A stretch of 64,000 bases of DNA from Alphaproteobacteria bacterium (GTDB lineage Bacteria; Pseudomonadota; Alphaproteobacteria; UBA8366), in the NCBI GenBank assembly GCA_009377445.1, contig WHUA01000005.1, forward strand, positions 62,001 through 126,000. Direction: 5' to 3'. This document shows positions 8,507 through 16,598 of this stretch, piece by piece. A model generated the notes under the pieces. That model made no database searches, was not told the origin of the DNA, and was given only the letters and a program-made list of their open reading frames with translations. Positions within the stretch are counted from its first letter, which is position 1; every line of letters begins with the position of its first letter. Position numbers and translations under genes: made by a program.

Positions 8507-10114
8507 TCAGAACAGTTCGAGAGTAACGCCGCGCGGCAACGTCGTTGCGAACTCTTCGAGATTCTTCCGCAAGATGGCCGTATCGGCCTTCCGGGTCGCA
8601 TAGAAGGAGACGACATTTTCGGCAGCGTAAATTGCCGGCTTGCTCGTGTGCAGGCGGGCCATCGATTTCCAGGAACCGGCGGGAAGAGCCTCGAAACACG
8701 TGTCATAGATCATGATGAGCTCTGCGCCCGCTTCGTCCGTTAGCCGCTCCAAAGATTCGGGAGTGTACCCGGCGCGTCGCGCCCGGAGCGCGTCCGTCGA
8801 TGCGAGACCCCAAAGATCGAGAACGTAAGCGTTGTTCCGGTACGAAACCCAACCGATGTCGTTTACGGCAACCCTGCCACGAATATACTCCGTTACCAAT
8901 CGGTGCATCTGAAACTGCTGCTCATAGATGTTGTTCGATGCGATCGGCACCAGCCAGTTTCCGCGAACGAAGCTTCCGCCGACCGCAGCCAGGAAGGCAA
9001 GGCTAATGACCGACAGCCGGAAGAATGACCGCTTGTCGATCTCATCGAGGATCTGCCGGCGCAGCAGATAGATGATGATCAGGGTCGAGAGTGTGAATAA
9101 CGCTGTTTCGTGGCGTCCGGTCACGCCGGTTTTACCCGAAAGAAGATAAACCGCGCATGCGAGGGACCAAATTGCGGCGATCCTTCGATCTGCACGGGGC
9201 CGGGAGAACCGCTTGGCGCAGAGCGCGAACCAGCCCATACCGACCGTAATGATGAGCAAGATCACTCCCTTCATGTGGACCAGCTTGAAGATCAACTGCA
9301 CGGCCGCCGTAAGGAAGATGGGCGCAAGCCCGGACCCGGAAACGGCATGATTGGCGAGCCTCGAATGAGCCATCACGGAATTGGGCAGCGGCGGCAATCC
9401 CAGAGATGTGAGGTAAAGCGAAAAAATGCCGAATACTCCAAGGATGGCCAAACCTGTGACGATGGCCGGCTTCCAATGCCCGTTTCCGGCGAGCACCAGA
9501 AGCGCGAGTCCGGAAAGAAGCGTGCTTTCGTAACGAACCATCGGCGCGAGAACGAGGACAGCCGGCAGCCACCAATCGATCCGGTCATGGGCAAGGGCGC
9601 GGATCAAGCCGAGGAGCGCGAGCAACTCGAGAGTCACCTGCAGAGAATTTTCCATGCCCATGAATGCGAGGCCGATCAGGTTCATCGCTATGGTGATCGA
9701 TGCTGTCAGCGCGATTGCGCAGATGCGACCCGCAGGCGAAGCGTTGAATCCGATCTCGGCAAAGAAGCGCCGGATACAGAGGACCGACCCGGCCAAGGCC
9801 GCAAGGCTGATCGCCAGCGGCAGGTACTCGTGAAAGGCATATGGCGAAGCCCAAGCGAGTAGGAACGGAAAGAGAATCGATGAAGAAGCCGCGGCCGGCT
9901 GAGAATCGTTGATGCCGTAACCGCCGGCATAGATGCCCTCGCTCATCGCCAAATGTATGTAGGGGTCGTCCAGCGTGTAGATGAAGCGGCCGTCGTTGAG
10001 ATACAGAATCCCGCCGGCCAGCAGCAAAACCCAAGTCAGCAACCCGCCGTACGCCACAACGGCGATCCTCGTCTCGCGCGGTCCAGGCGCCGCAGTTGCA
10101 TCGGATACGGTCAT
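8507..10114 (-). CDS. Polytopic membrane protein, GT-C glycosyltransferase-like
   Basis: 535 residues counting from the ATG at 10114 (MTVSDATAAPGP). About ten to twelve hydrophobic segments span residues 15-370, followed by a soluble C-terminal part. The first luminal/periplasmic loop holds YTLDDPYIHLAMSEGI, whose acidic pair after the first helix is the hallmark of GT-C transferases that use polyprenyl-phosphate sugars (PMT/ArnT fold). The C-terminal region (DIGWVSYRNN...DLWGLAST) recurs in hypothetical proteins of this type. The open frame continues far upstream of 10114 but that part is antisense to the amidohydrolase gene and is not coding. Exact substrate unknown. Confidence 0.65.
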   Translation of the reverse strand: MTVSDATAAPGPRETRIAVVAYGGLLTWVLLLAGGILYLNDGRFIYTLDDPYIHLAMSEGIYAGGYGINDSQPAAASSSILFPFLLAWASPYAFHEYLPLAISLAALAGSVLCIRRFFAEIGFNASPAGRICAIALTASITIAMNLIGLAFMGMENSLQVTLELLALLGLIRALAHDRIDWWLPAVLVLAPMVRYESTLLSGLALLVLAGNGHWKPAIVTGLAILGVFGIFSLYLTSLGLPPLPNSVMAHSRLANHAVSGSGLAPIFLTAAVQLIFKLVHMKGVILLIITVGMGWFALCAKRFSRPRADRRIAAIWSLACAVYLLSGKTGVTGRHETALFTLSTLIIIYLLRRQILDEIDKRSFFRLSVISLAFLAAVGGSFVRGNWLVPIASNNIYEQQFQMHRLVTEYIRGRVAVNDIGWVSYRNNAYVLDLWGLASTDALRARRAGYTPESLERLTDEAGAELIMIYDTCFEALPAGSWKSMARLHTSKPAIYAAENVVSFYATRKADTAILRKNLEEFATTLPRGVTLELF

Positions 10115-10261
10115 GGGACCGGAGAATGTGGTAAGTTCCTGAAGAAAAAGTAAAAAGGCGCAAAGACCAGTGAGCGTACCCGAAGGCGGGTTTTGCCTAT
10201 AGGCGCAAAAGGGACGACAATATGTCCGGACAAGTTTTCGCCACGGCCTAGGGACCGCGTC

Positions 10262-11407
10262 ATGGAATACGAGTGCATCTCCGCGGACTGCCACATCGAC
10301 CTCATCTGGCTGCCGCCGGACCTCTTCACCAGGAATGCGCGCGCCGCCCTGAGAGACCGAATGCCCTTCGTGACCGACGGCCCGGACGGTCCCGTCTGGG
10401 TCAGCAAAGCCGGGGCGCAGTTCGGCCTGGCGAACGGCATGGGCTCGGGCGGCCGCAAGTATGTGCCGGGGCAAATTCAGCGCTCGGATCGCATGGCCGA
10501 AACCGGGCTCTACAGCGACGGCGAGAAGGGCATCCGCCGCCTCACCGACCCCGATCTCCGGCTGAAGGATCAGGACCGCGACGGCGTGCAGGCGGAGGTG
10601 CTGTACGGCATCCTCGGGACGGCGCAGCGGCTGAACGATCCCGAGGCGGCGGCCGAGGTCATGCGCGTCTACAACGAATGGCTCGACGGATTCTGCAAGG
10701 CGCATCCCGATCGCTTCGCCGGAATCGCCTCCATCCCGAACCACGACATGGCGGCGGCGGTGGACGAGATCGTGCGCGTCGCCGAGCGCGGCGGCGTCCG
10801 CGGCGTCGAGGTGTCGAAGACTCACGACATGAAGTCGCTGCACGATCCGTCCTGGAACGACATCTGGGCTGCTGCCGCCGAAGCGGGCCTGCCGGTGCAT
10901 TTCCACACCATCGGCACCAAGCGGCCGGATTTCTCCGGCATGTCGAAGATCGAGGCGCGCGCCGCCTTCGCCGTCCACATCACCGGCTTCCAGCTCGCGA
11001 TGTCCTGGACGCTGATGGAGATCCTCTACGGCGGCGTGCTGGAAGCGCATCCGAAGCTGAAGGTCGTCATCGGCGAGAGCGGCATCGGCTGGATCCCCTA
11101 CGTCCTCGAGCATATGGACCTCGAATGGGAGGATCAGTTCAAGGACCTGACGCTGAAAATGAAGCCGTCCGACTACTGGCGCCGGCAATGCAAGGCGACC
11201 TACCAGAGCGACAAGGTCGGCGTGCGCCTGCTCGATCTGCTGGGCGAGGAAACGGTCATGTGGGGTTCGGACTTCCCGCACCCGGACGGCGTGTGGCCGG
11301 ATTCGCAGGATTTCATCCGCAACGAGCTTGGCACCCTGCCCGCCGGGACGCGGCGCAAGGTGATCTGCGAGAACGCCGGAAAGCTCTACGGGTTTCTGCC
11401 GGCCTGA
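10262..11407 (+). CDS. Amidohydrolase-2 family metal-dependent hydrolase
   Basis: 381 residues from ATG 10262 (MEYECISADCHIDLIWLP). It belongs to the TIM-barrel Amidohydro_2 group that includes ACMSD and related decarboxylases/hydrolases. The early SADCHID corresponds to the first metal-binding strand. PVHFHTIGTKRP, KVVIGESGIGWIPYVLEHMD and the closing MWGSDFPHPDG carry the remaining His and Asp ligands. Substrate cannot be deduced; these enzymes often act on aromatic breakdown products. An in-frame upstream start at 10193 would add 23 residues of unlikely composition, so 10262 is preferred. Its 3' end overlaps the convergent small gene by 22 bases. Confidence 0.88.
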   Translation: MEYECISADCHIDLIWLPPDLFTRNARAALRDRMPFVTDGPDGPVWVSKAGAQFGLANGMGSGGRKYVPGQIQRSDRMAETGLYSDGEKGIRRLTDPDLRLKDQDRDGVQAEVLYGILGTAQRLNDPEAAAEVMRVYNEWLDGFCKAHPDRFAGIASIPNHDMAAAVDEIVRVAERGGVRGVEVSKTHDMKSLHDPSWNDIWAAAAEAGLPVHFHTIGTKRPDFSGMSKIEARAAFAVHITGFQLAMSWTLMEILYGGVLEAHPKLKVVIGESGIGWIPYVLEHMDLEWEDQFKDLTLKMKPSDYWRRQCKATYQSDKVGVRLLDLLGEETVMWGSDFPHPDGVWPDSQDFIRNELGTLPAGTRRKVICENAGKLYGFLPA

Positions 11408-11661
11408 GCCTGGACGCCGGTGAAGGGCTGGCCGGCCTGGACGCGGGCGACGGCTTCCTTCGGGATCGGCACGCCGCGCAGCGCGCGGCCTTCCTCGCCG
11501 TAAAGGCTCGCGATCAGGCCGCTCGTGGCCGTCCGCACCTTGCCGTCGAGATTGGCGCCCGCGCCGAGGGCGCTGAGCGCCAGCAGCAGGCAGACGAGCG
11601 CGCATTCCATCGAGGGAAGGCTGCGCCCGGCCGCTACTGCCCGGCCAATGAGCTTGGCCAT
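11386..11661 (-). CDS. Small secreted or membrane-anchored hypothetical protein
   Basis: 91 residues, no family recognised. An exceptionally good ribosome-binding site (AAGAGGAGGTATCATG) supports the start at 11661. The N-terminus has positive residues followed by a hydrophobic stretch (residues 18-36, ALVCLLLALSALGAG), so it is probably exported or anchored. The rest includes GVPIPKEAVARVQAGQPFTGVQ. It overlaps the 3' end of the amidohydrolase gene by 22 bases on the opposite strand. No homologue or function can be named. Confidence 0.5.
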   Translation of the reverse strand: MAKLIGRAVAAGRSLPSMECALVCLLLALSALGAGANLDGKVRTATSGLIASLYGEEGRALRGVPIPKEAVARVQAGQPFTGVQAQAGRNP

Positions 11662-12029
11662 GATACCTCCTCTTGCCTCTCACCCCGAGGCCATGCCGAT
11701 TGCTTTGTTTTGTTCGGCTATGACCAGGAAACCCCAGCCATCCGGGAGCGACAACGCCGCTTCCGTGGTGGGCCGAAGGAGATGAAGCCGCGGACGGCAG
11801 GGCTACCCCTACCCGCCTGTGACTGCCGTCACATGGGGGTAGCCCGAAAGGATGAGGGCGGGATTGATCGTTTTGTTATTAATCTAACTATATCAATTAA
11901 TTACCGTCACCGCCCGGCTTGACCGGGCGGTCCACGGCACGCTGTCGGACGGTCTTTTGCCGGGATTTCCGAAGCGGCTCACCCGCGCGCTATACTTCCT
12001 CCCAAGAATAAAGCGGTAGGGAGGACGGC
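11662..12029. other. Intergenic region with REP-type palindrome
   Basis: No gene is seen in these 368 bases. The middle (11870-11905) is AT-rich and could hold promoter elements for the SDR gene. A perfect eight-base stem with a five-base loop sits at 11910-11930. The Shine-Dalgarno sequence GGGAGGA precedes the ATG at 12030. Confidence 0.5.
11910..11930. repeat. REP-like palindrome CCGCCCGG-CTTGA-CCGGGCGG
   Basis: Two eight-base arms pair perfectly around CTTGA. No T tract follows, so it is not a typical terminator. The same motif is a common extragenic palindrome in alphaproteobacterial genomes (general knowledge). It occurs once in this window. Confidence 0.6.
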
Positions 12030-12983
12030 ATGACCGTGCTGGTGACCGGCGGGGGCGGCCTGATCGGTTCGCGCATCGTGAAGCGCCTGCTGGCGCGCGG
12101 CGAGACGGCGGTGTCGCTCGACGCCTCGGCGGATCAGCCGCGGCTGGACGGCGAGCGGGACAATCCGAAGCTGCGGCGGGCGGCCGGCGACATCCGCGAT
12201 TACGACCGCCTGCTCGCGCTGATGCGGGAGCATGCGGTCGAGCGTGTCATTCACATGGCGGCGGTGCTGGTGCCGCTGACCGAGCGCGAGCCGGCGATCG
12301 GCTTCGCCGTCAACATCACCGGCGCGACGAACGTGTTCGAGGCGGCGCGCCACAGCGGCGTCAAGCGCGTCTGCTACGCCACCTCCATGTCGACCTACGG
12401 CGACCAGGCGAAATACGGCGACGCCCACGTGACCGAGGAGTCCGAGCGCTATCCCTACAGCCTCTACGGCTACGCCAAGCTGATCAACGAGGAGACGGCG
12501 AAGGCTTACACGCGCAACTTCGGCCTCGACACGCGCGGCATCCGCATCGCGATGGTGTTCGGCCACGGCCGCGTGACCGGGCGGAGCAGCGCCATGTCGC
12601 GCGTCATCTCCGCCGCTGCCGTGGGCGAGCCCGCCGTGTCGGACGTGGCCGCGGGCCAGCTTGCGCCGGTGGTCTACGTCGACGACGTGGCGGAGTGCAT
12701 GGTGCGGATTTGTTTCGCGGAAAATTTGGAGCTGCCGGTCTATGCCGGATTGAGCACGCCCGCCACCCTGCAGGAAGCCGCCGATATCGTGCGCTTCTAC
12801 GTTCCCGGCGCGGATATCCGCTTCGCCGATGACGCGGTATCCTATCAGACCGTGAAGAAGATGGACGGGACGCGGCTCGAGCGGGCGATCGGCTATCGCC
12901 TTCCGGCACTCGAGCGCCGCATACTGGACCACATCAACGAGGCGCGCGCAGAGCGGCAGATGCCGCCCCTCGCACAAATCTAA
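12030..12983 (+). CDS. Extended SDR / NAD(P)-dependent epimerase-dehydratase family oxidoreductase
   Basis: 317 residues with a Rossmann fold beginning MTVLVTGGGGLIGSRIVKRL (GxxGxxG dinucleotide motif). An acidic residue after the second strand (SLDAS) suggests NAD preference. The catalytic YxxxK appears as YGYAK at about 150, with an upstream Ser/Thr in ATSMSTYGD. Extended SDRs act on nucleotide sugars or, in catabolic settings, on hydroxylated intermediates. Two small dimeric-barrel genes follow with 26 bases to the first, implying an operon and a catabolic role. Good RBS (GGGAGGACGGC-ATG). Confidence 0.88.
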   Translation: MTVLVTGGGGLIGSRIVKRLLARGETAVSLDASADQPRLDGERDNPKLRRAAGDIRDYDRLLALMREHAVERVIHMAAVLVPLTEREPAIGFAVNITGATNVFEAARHSGVKRVCYATSMSTYGDQAKYGDAHVTEESERYPYSLYGYAKLINEETAKAYTRNFGLDTRGIRIAMVFGHGRVTGRSSAMSRVISAAAVGEPAVSDVAAGQLAPVVYVDDVAECMVRICFAENLELPVYAGLSTPATLQEAADIVRFYVPGADIRFADDAVSYQTVKKMDGTRLERAIGYRLPALERRILDHINEARAERQMPPLAQI

Positions 12984-13009
12984 ACCCGAACCGGAGGAAG
13001 GACCGACCC

Positions 13010-13312
13010 ATGGCGAACTACATCCTGGTTGTCCAGCTCGACGTGAACGAGAAGTACGTGAAGGAGTTCAACGAGCTCTACGACGGCGAGCACGTGCCGA
13101 ACCTGCTGAAGGTCGAGGGCGTCGTCTCGGGCCGGCGCTACGAGCTGGAGCGCAACGCGGAAGACCAGCTCCGCTATCTCGCGATCTATGAGATCGAGCG
13201 CGCGGACATCCCGGAATCCGCCGAATGGCAGAAGGCCGCGACCACCCCCGGCTGGATGACCGTCCGCCCCCACATCACCGCCCGCCGCCGCGGCGTCTTC
13301 CGCAAGATGTGA
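13010..13312 (+). CDS. Dimeric alpha/beta-barrel protein (paralogue 1)
   Basis: 100 residues with a ferredoxin-like beta-alpha-beta pattern: YILVVQLDVNEKYVKEFNELYDGEHVPNLL, then GVVSGRRYEL, and RYLAIYEIE. This matches the EthD/DUF4286-like dimeric alpha/beta-barrel superfamily, whose members are small accessory or isomerase proteins in degradative pathways. RBS GGAGGAAGG precedes the ATG. A second copy follows at 13390; the two share the motifs LYD.EH.P.L, GV.SGRRY and RYLAIYE, indicating tandem duplication. Function of this subgroup is unknown. Confidence 0.8.
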   Translation: MANYILVVQLDVNEKYVKEFNELYDGEHVPNLLKVEGVVSGRRYELERNAEDQLRYLAIYEIERADIPESAEWQKAATTPGWMTVRPHITARRRGVFRKM

Positions 13313-13318
13313 GCCATG

Positions 13319-13365
13319 AAAAGGGGACAGAGCCCGATTTCCGAAATAGGGCTCTGTCCCCTTTT
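13319..13365. repeat. 47-bp near-perfect palindrome, repeat family A (full copy)
   Basis: The left arm AAAAGGGGACAGAGCCC (13319-13335) is mirrored at 13349-13365, with a smaller ATTT-CCG-AAAT palindrome at the centre. It starts six bases after the stop of paralogue 1 and lies between the tandem paralogues. Half copies occur at 13714-13735, 13859-13879 and 14017-14038. Elements of this sequence type are REP-like and are often mobilised by REP-associated tyrosine transposases (general knowledge); none is in the window. Confidence 0.85.
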
Positions 13366-13389
13366 CCGCAGAAGAGGGAGTACCGACCC

Positions 13390-13701
13390 GTGCCCACGAA
13401 ATACATCTACATCGCCCAGATCGACGTCGCCCCCGAGGACGAGGCCGAGTTCAACCGCCTCTACGACGCCGAGCACATCCCGCGCCTCACCGCCGTGCCG
13501 GGCGTGATCAGCGGCCGGCGCTACAAGCTCAACGCTCCCGGCGCCGGCGCCGTGCCGCGCTACCTCGCGATCTACGAGCTGGAATCGCCGGAGATCCCCG
13601 GCTCGAAAGCGTGGGCGGAAGCCGCCGAGACGCTCAACTGGCTTCGCGTCCGCAAGACGATGACGGTGCGCAACGGCGGCGGGTTCACGCTGATGGAATA
13701 G
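13390..13701 (+). CDS. Dimeric alpha/beta-barrel protein (paralogue 2)
   Basis: 103 residues starting at GTG 13390 (PTKYIYIAQIDVAPEDEAEFNRLYDAEHIPRL). The GAGGGAG at 13373-13379 is a suitable RBS. It is clearly related to the product of 13010-13312, sharing the LYDAEHIP, GVISGRRYKL and RYLAIYELE blocks. The palindromic repeat at 13319-13365 has been inserted between them, so coupling within the operon is probably reduced. Role unknown, presumably the same pathway as the SDR upstream. Confidence 0.78.
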   Translation: MPTKYIYIAQIDVAPEDEAEFNRLYDAEHIPRLTAVPGVISGRRYKLNAPGAGAVPRYLAIYELESPEIPGSKAWAEAAETLNWLRVRKTMTVRNGGGFTLME

Positions 13702-14041
13702 CCGATAGGGGCAAAATAGGGCTCTGTCCCCTTTTCCCTGCTCGTCACTTAAAGAAGTCATGGTGCGAACGGTTGCAAGCTATAGAAGAGGCAAAAAGGC
13801 GCCGAATTGGATAAACCATTGTTGGCCGATGACAAGACCTGCGGCGACCAGCAGGCATAAAGGGGACAGAGCCCTATTTCTATACCTCGAATGCTCATGC
13901 TTCGTCCCTCGACAAGCTCGGGATGAGGAGGCTCGGCATGAGGGAGACAGTTGCGATAGATCAAAATGTTAAACCTCGTCCTGAGCTTGTCGAAGGACGG
14001 GGCTCGCGCGATTCCGAAATAGGGCTCTGTCCCCTTTTCCG
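13702..14041. repeat. Repeat-filled intergenic region: three half copies of family A around a family B copy
   Basis: No gene is supported in these 340 bases. Half copies of the GGGGACAGAGCCC element lie at 13714-13735 (reverse), 13859-13879 (forward) and 14017-14038 (reverse). The last two form an inverted pair about 180 bases long enclosing the CGACAAGCTCGGGATGAG-type family B element (13894-14000). Such nesting suggests repeated insertion at one spot between convergent transcription units. Confidence 0.8.
13894..14000. repeat. Dispersed inverted repeat, family B (copy 1)
   Basis: The left arm (CTCATGCTTCGTCCCTCGAC...GATGAGG, 13894-13928) and right arm (CCTCGTCCTGAGCTTGTCGAAGGACGG region, 13974-14000) are imperfect inverse complements. 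Copies 2 and 3 are at 24317-24413 and 54121-54230. The core CTTGTCGAAGGA is a common alphaproteobacterial intergenic palindrome. Confidence 0.8.
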
Positions 14042-15238
14042 TCATCCCCAGCGCCAGAAGTCGTTGCCTTCCTTCATCAGGTTGCGGGCGAGGACCATCT
14101 TGTGGACTTCGGATGCGCCGTCGACCAGGCGCGCCTGGCGGGCGTAGCGGTAGATCCATTCTAGGACTGTGTCCTTGGAATAGCCGCGCGCGCCGTTGAG
14201 CTGGATCGCGGTGTCCACCGCCTTGTGCAGCGTGTCGGCGACCTGGATCTTGGCCATCGACACTTCCTTGCGGGCGTAGTCGCCCTGGTCGAGCGTCCAG
14301 GCGGCGCGCATGGTCAGCATGCGGCCGACCTCGATGTCCATCGCGGCCTCGCCGAGCAGCCACTGCACGCTCTCGCGCTCGGCGAGCTTGATGCCGAAGC
14401 CCTCGCGCCGCCCGACATACTCGGTCGCGATCTCCATCGCCCGCTTGGCGAGGCCGAGCCAGCGCATGCAATGCGTGAGCCGCGCCGGGCCGAGCCGGAT
14501 CTGCGTCAGCTTGAGGCCGTCGCCGACCTCCATCAGCCGGTCCTCGTCGGGGATCTCCATGTCCTCGAAGGCGAGCTCGCAGTGCCCGCCGTGCTCCTCC
14601 GGCCCCATGATCGGGATGCGGCGCGTGATGCGCCAGCCGGGCGAATCCTTGTGATAGAGGAAGGCTGTCAGGCCGCGCCGTGGATCGTCCGAGGTGCGCG
14701 CCATCAGGATGAAGTGGGTCGCCGCCTCGGCCCCGGTGATGAACCACTTGTGGCCGTTGACGATCCACTTGCCGCCCTTCTTCTCCGCCTTCGTCCGCAT
14801 CATCGACGGGTCCGAGCCCGAGCCCGGATGCGGCTCCGTCATGATGAAGGAAGAGCGGATCGCGCCGTCGGCGATGGGCCTGAGCCACTTCTCCTTCTGG
14901 TCGGGCCGCGCGACCTGGCTCAGCACGCGCATGTTGCCGTCGTCCGGCGCGGACGCGTTGAAGCAGACCGGGCCGAAGATGGAGCGGTTCATCTCCTCGT
15001 AGCAGGGCGCGATCTCGGCCATGGTGAAGCCGAGACCGCCCCATTCCTCCGGCAGCGAGAGGGACCACAGCCCTTCCCCCTTGGCCTTCGCCTTCAGCCG
15101 CTCCAGCGGGGCGTGCGCGATATTCTCGTGCGCGTCGTAATTCGCCGGATCGGCTTCGAGCGGCAGGATCTCCTCTTCGACGAAGCGGCGGATCCTGAGG
15201 CGCATTTCCTCGACCTTGGGGCTGAGGGTGAAGTCCAT
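14042..15238 (-). CDS. Acyl-CoA dehydrogenase family protein
   Basis: 398 residues from ATG 15238 (MDFTLSPKVEEMRLRIRRFVEEEI). It has the three-part acyl-CoA dehydrogenase fold: N-terminal helices (1-120), the middle beta domain with FIMTEPHPGSGSDPSMMRT and GHKWFITGA (FAD/substrate contacts) and the C-terminal helical domain with QLNGARGYSKD and YRYARQARLVDGASEVHK. It resembles the ACAD10/11-like branch. FAD-dependent alpha,beta-desaturation of an acyl-CoA is expected. It closes a leftward operon with a NIPSNAP protein 16 bases upstream and, further up, an SDR and an AMP-ligase. An upstream in-frame start would run into the NIPSNAP gene and is unlikely. Confidence 0.92.
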   Translation of the reverse strand: MDFTLSPKVEEMRLRIRRFVEEEILPLEADPANYDAHENIAHAPLERLKAKAKGEGLWSLSLPEEWGGLGFTMAEIAPCYEEMNRSIFGPVCFNASAPDDGNMRVLSQVARPDQKEKWLRPIADGAIRSSFIMTEPHPGSGSDPSMMRTKAEKKGGKWIVNGHKWFITGAEAATHFILMARTSDDPRRGLTAFLYHKDSPGWRITRRIPIMGPEEHGGHCELAFEDMEIPDEDRLMEVGDGLKLTQIRLGPARLTHCMRWLGLAKRAMEIATEYVGRREGFGIKLAERESVQWLLGEAAMDIEVGRMLTMRAAWTLDQGDYARKEVSMAKIQVADTLHKAVDTAIQLNGARGYSKDTVLEWIYRYARQARLVDGASEVHKMVLARNLMKEGNDFWRWG

Positions 15239-15254
15239 CTCGCCTGTCCTTCGT

Positions 15255-15581
15255 CTACTTGCGCGGATCGGGAGACCACGGCGCGCCGACCAGGATCTCG
15301 TTCTCCTGGGCCAGCAGCAGCCCCGCTTCACGCATGTGCTTCAAATAGGTGTGCCAATCGGGGTCGGATTGCATCGCAGCCCGCTTCTTGGTGCGGTCGG
15401 CCAGGTCATCGAACGCCCAGATATGGGTGATGCGGTTGAGCGCGCCGACCTCCGCGAAGAACCAGCCGACCGGCTTGCCGAGATGCTTCGTCTGCGTCTT
15501 GAGGCCGTACTCCTCGTAGATCTTCATGTAGGCCGGAACGCTGGCCGGCTTTAGGGTGTAGATGCGCTTGTCGACGATCAT
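15255..15581 (-). CDS. NIPSNAP family protein
   Basis: 108 residues with the ferredoxin-like NIPSNAP fold: MIVDKRIYTLKPASVPAYMKIYEEYG, then GWFFAEVGALNRITHIWAFDDLADR and the closing ILVGAPWSPDPRK. Members are small dimeric alpha/beta barrels of uncertain biochemical role that frequently accompany acyl-CoA and aromatic-degradation genes (family knowledge). It lies between the acyl-CoA dehydrogenase and, across a repeat element, an SDR gene in the same orientation. Confidence 0.9.
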   Translation of the reverse strand: MIVDKRIYTLKPASVPAYMKIYEEYGLKTQTKHLGKPVGWFFAEVGALNRITHIWAFDDLADRTKKRAAMQSDPDWHTYLKHMREAGLLLAQENEILVGAPWSPDPRK

Positions 15582-15632
15582 GGCACGTTTCTCCTGTGTG
15601 GTTGTTGGTTCAGTTTTCCGAACGGGCGAAAC

Positions 15633-15803
15633 AACCCTCTCCGCCGGCGGGGCGGAGAGGGTGGCGCGCGAAGCGCGCCGGGTGAGGTGGGGTAGCTGCG
15701 AAAGCCTCGCCGCAACATTGTTGAGAAATCTCTCTAACAGCGTGCTCTGACCTCTCCCCCCACCTCACCCTGGCCCTCTCCGCCCCCGAGGGCGGAGAGG
15801 GTA
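15633..15803. repeat. About 170-bp imperfect palindromic element
   Basis: Each end carries its own hairpin, CCCTCTCCGCC...GGCGGAGAGGG (15635-15661 and 15774-15802), and internal arms GGGTGAGGTGGGG and CCCCACCTCACCC (about 15680 and 15758) pair with each other. This is the composite arrangement typical of ERIC/RPE-like non-coding elements. It separates the NIPSNAP gene from the SDR gene inside an otherwise tight operon and does not encode protein. Confidence 0.8.
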
Positions 15804-15833
15804 TTTTCTGAACTTGTTGGTACAGCATCGTCA

Positions 15834-16598
15834 TCACGCCAGCGCCAAGGTATGCCCGCCGTCGACCGGCAGGAAGATGCCCGTCACGTATTGCGACGCG
15901 TCGCTTGCGAAGAACAGCAGCGCGCCGTCGAGATCTTCCGTTTGCCCGAAGCGGCGCTGCGGGATGCTCTTCATCATGCGCTGGCCGGGCTCCGACTGGA
16001 GGAAGGCGCGGCTGATGTCCGTCTCGATGTAGCCGGGCGCAAGCGCGTTGACCCGGATGCCGTAGCGCGCCCATTCCAGCGCGAGCGCCTTGGTCATCTG
16101 CAGCAGCCCGGCCTTGGAAATGGCGTAGGGCGCGGTGCCCTTCTGCACGCGGACCGACAGGATGGAGGCGATGTTGACGATGACGCCGCCCTTCCCGCCC
16201 CGGATCATATGGCGCGCGCTCTCCTGCGCCATCAGCCAGGCGCCTTTCAGGTTGGTGTCGAGGCAGCGGTCCCAGGTCGCCTCGTCCACGTCGATGGCGG
16301 CATCGCCCGGCGCGACCCCGGAGTTGTTGATCAGGATGTCGAGCGAGCCGAGCGCGGCCGCCGCCCGATCGGCCGCGGCCCCGACGCTGCCCGCATCGGT
16401 CACGTCGAGCTGGATCGGCACGGCCTTGCGGCCGGTCTTCGCCACCTCGCCGGCCAGCGTCTCCAGCATTTCCATGCGGCGCGCCGCGATCGCCACGTCG
16501 GCACCGGCGCGCGCCAGCGTCAGCGCGAAATGGCGGCCGAGCCCGCTCGACGCGCCGGTGACCAGCGCCGTCCGGCCTTGCAGGACTGCGTCGCTCAT
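15834..16598 (-). CDS. Short-chain dehydrogenase/reductase (SDR)
   Basis: 254 residues of classical SDR type. The cofactor motif is TGASSGLG (residues 14-21). Then come the structural NNSG motif (LDILINNSGVAPG), the catalytic Ser in IVNIASILS and Tyr/Lys in YAISKAGLLQMTKA, and the C-terminal PGYIETDI. The ATG overlaps the stop of the AMP-ligase gene by four bases (ATGA), and a strong AAGGAG lies just upstream, so the two are translationally coupled. It probably oxidises a 3-hydroxyacyl-CoA or similar intermediate of the same pathway; the substrate is inferred only from context. Confidence 0.9.
   Translation of the reverse strand: MSDAVLQGRTALVTGASSGLGRHFALTLARAGADVAIAARRMEMLETLAGEVAKTGRKAVPIQLDVTDAGSVGAAADRAAAALGSLDILINNSGVAPGDAAIDVDEATWDRCLDTNLKGAWLMAQESARHMIRGGKGGVIVNIASILSVRVQKGTAPYAISKAGLLQMTKALALEWARYGIRVNALAPGYIETDISRAFLQSEPGQRMMKSIPQRRFGQTEDLDGALLFFASDASQYVTGIFLPVDGGHTLALA

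Noticed and set aside
10115..11683. Upstream extension of the GT-C-like membrane protein frame to 1058 codons
   Set aside because: The extra 520 residues are antisense to the amidohydrolase gene and have shadow-frame composition; the hydrophobic protein starts naturally at 10114.
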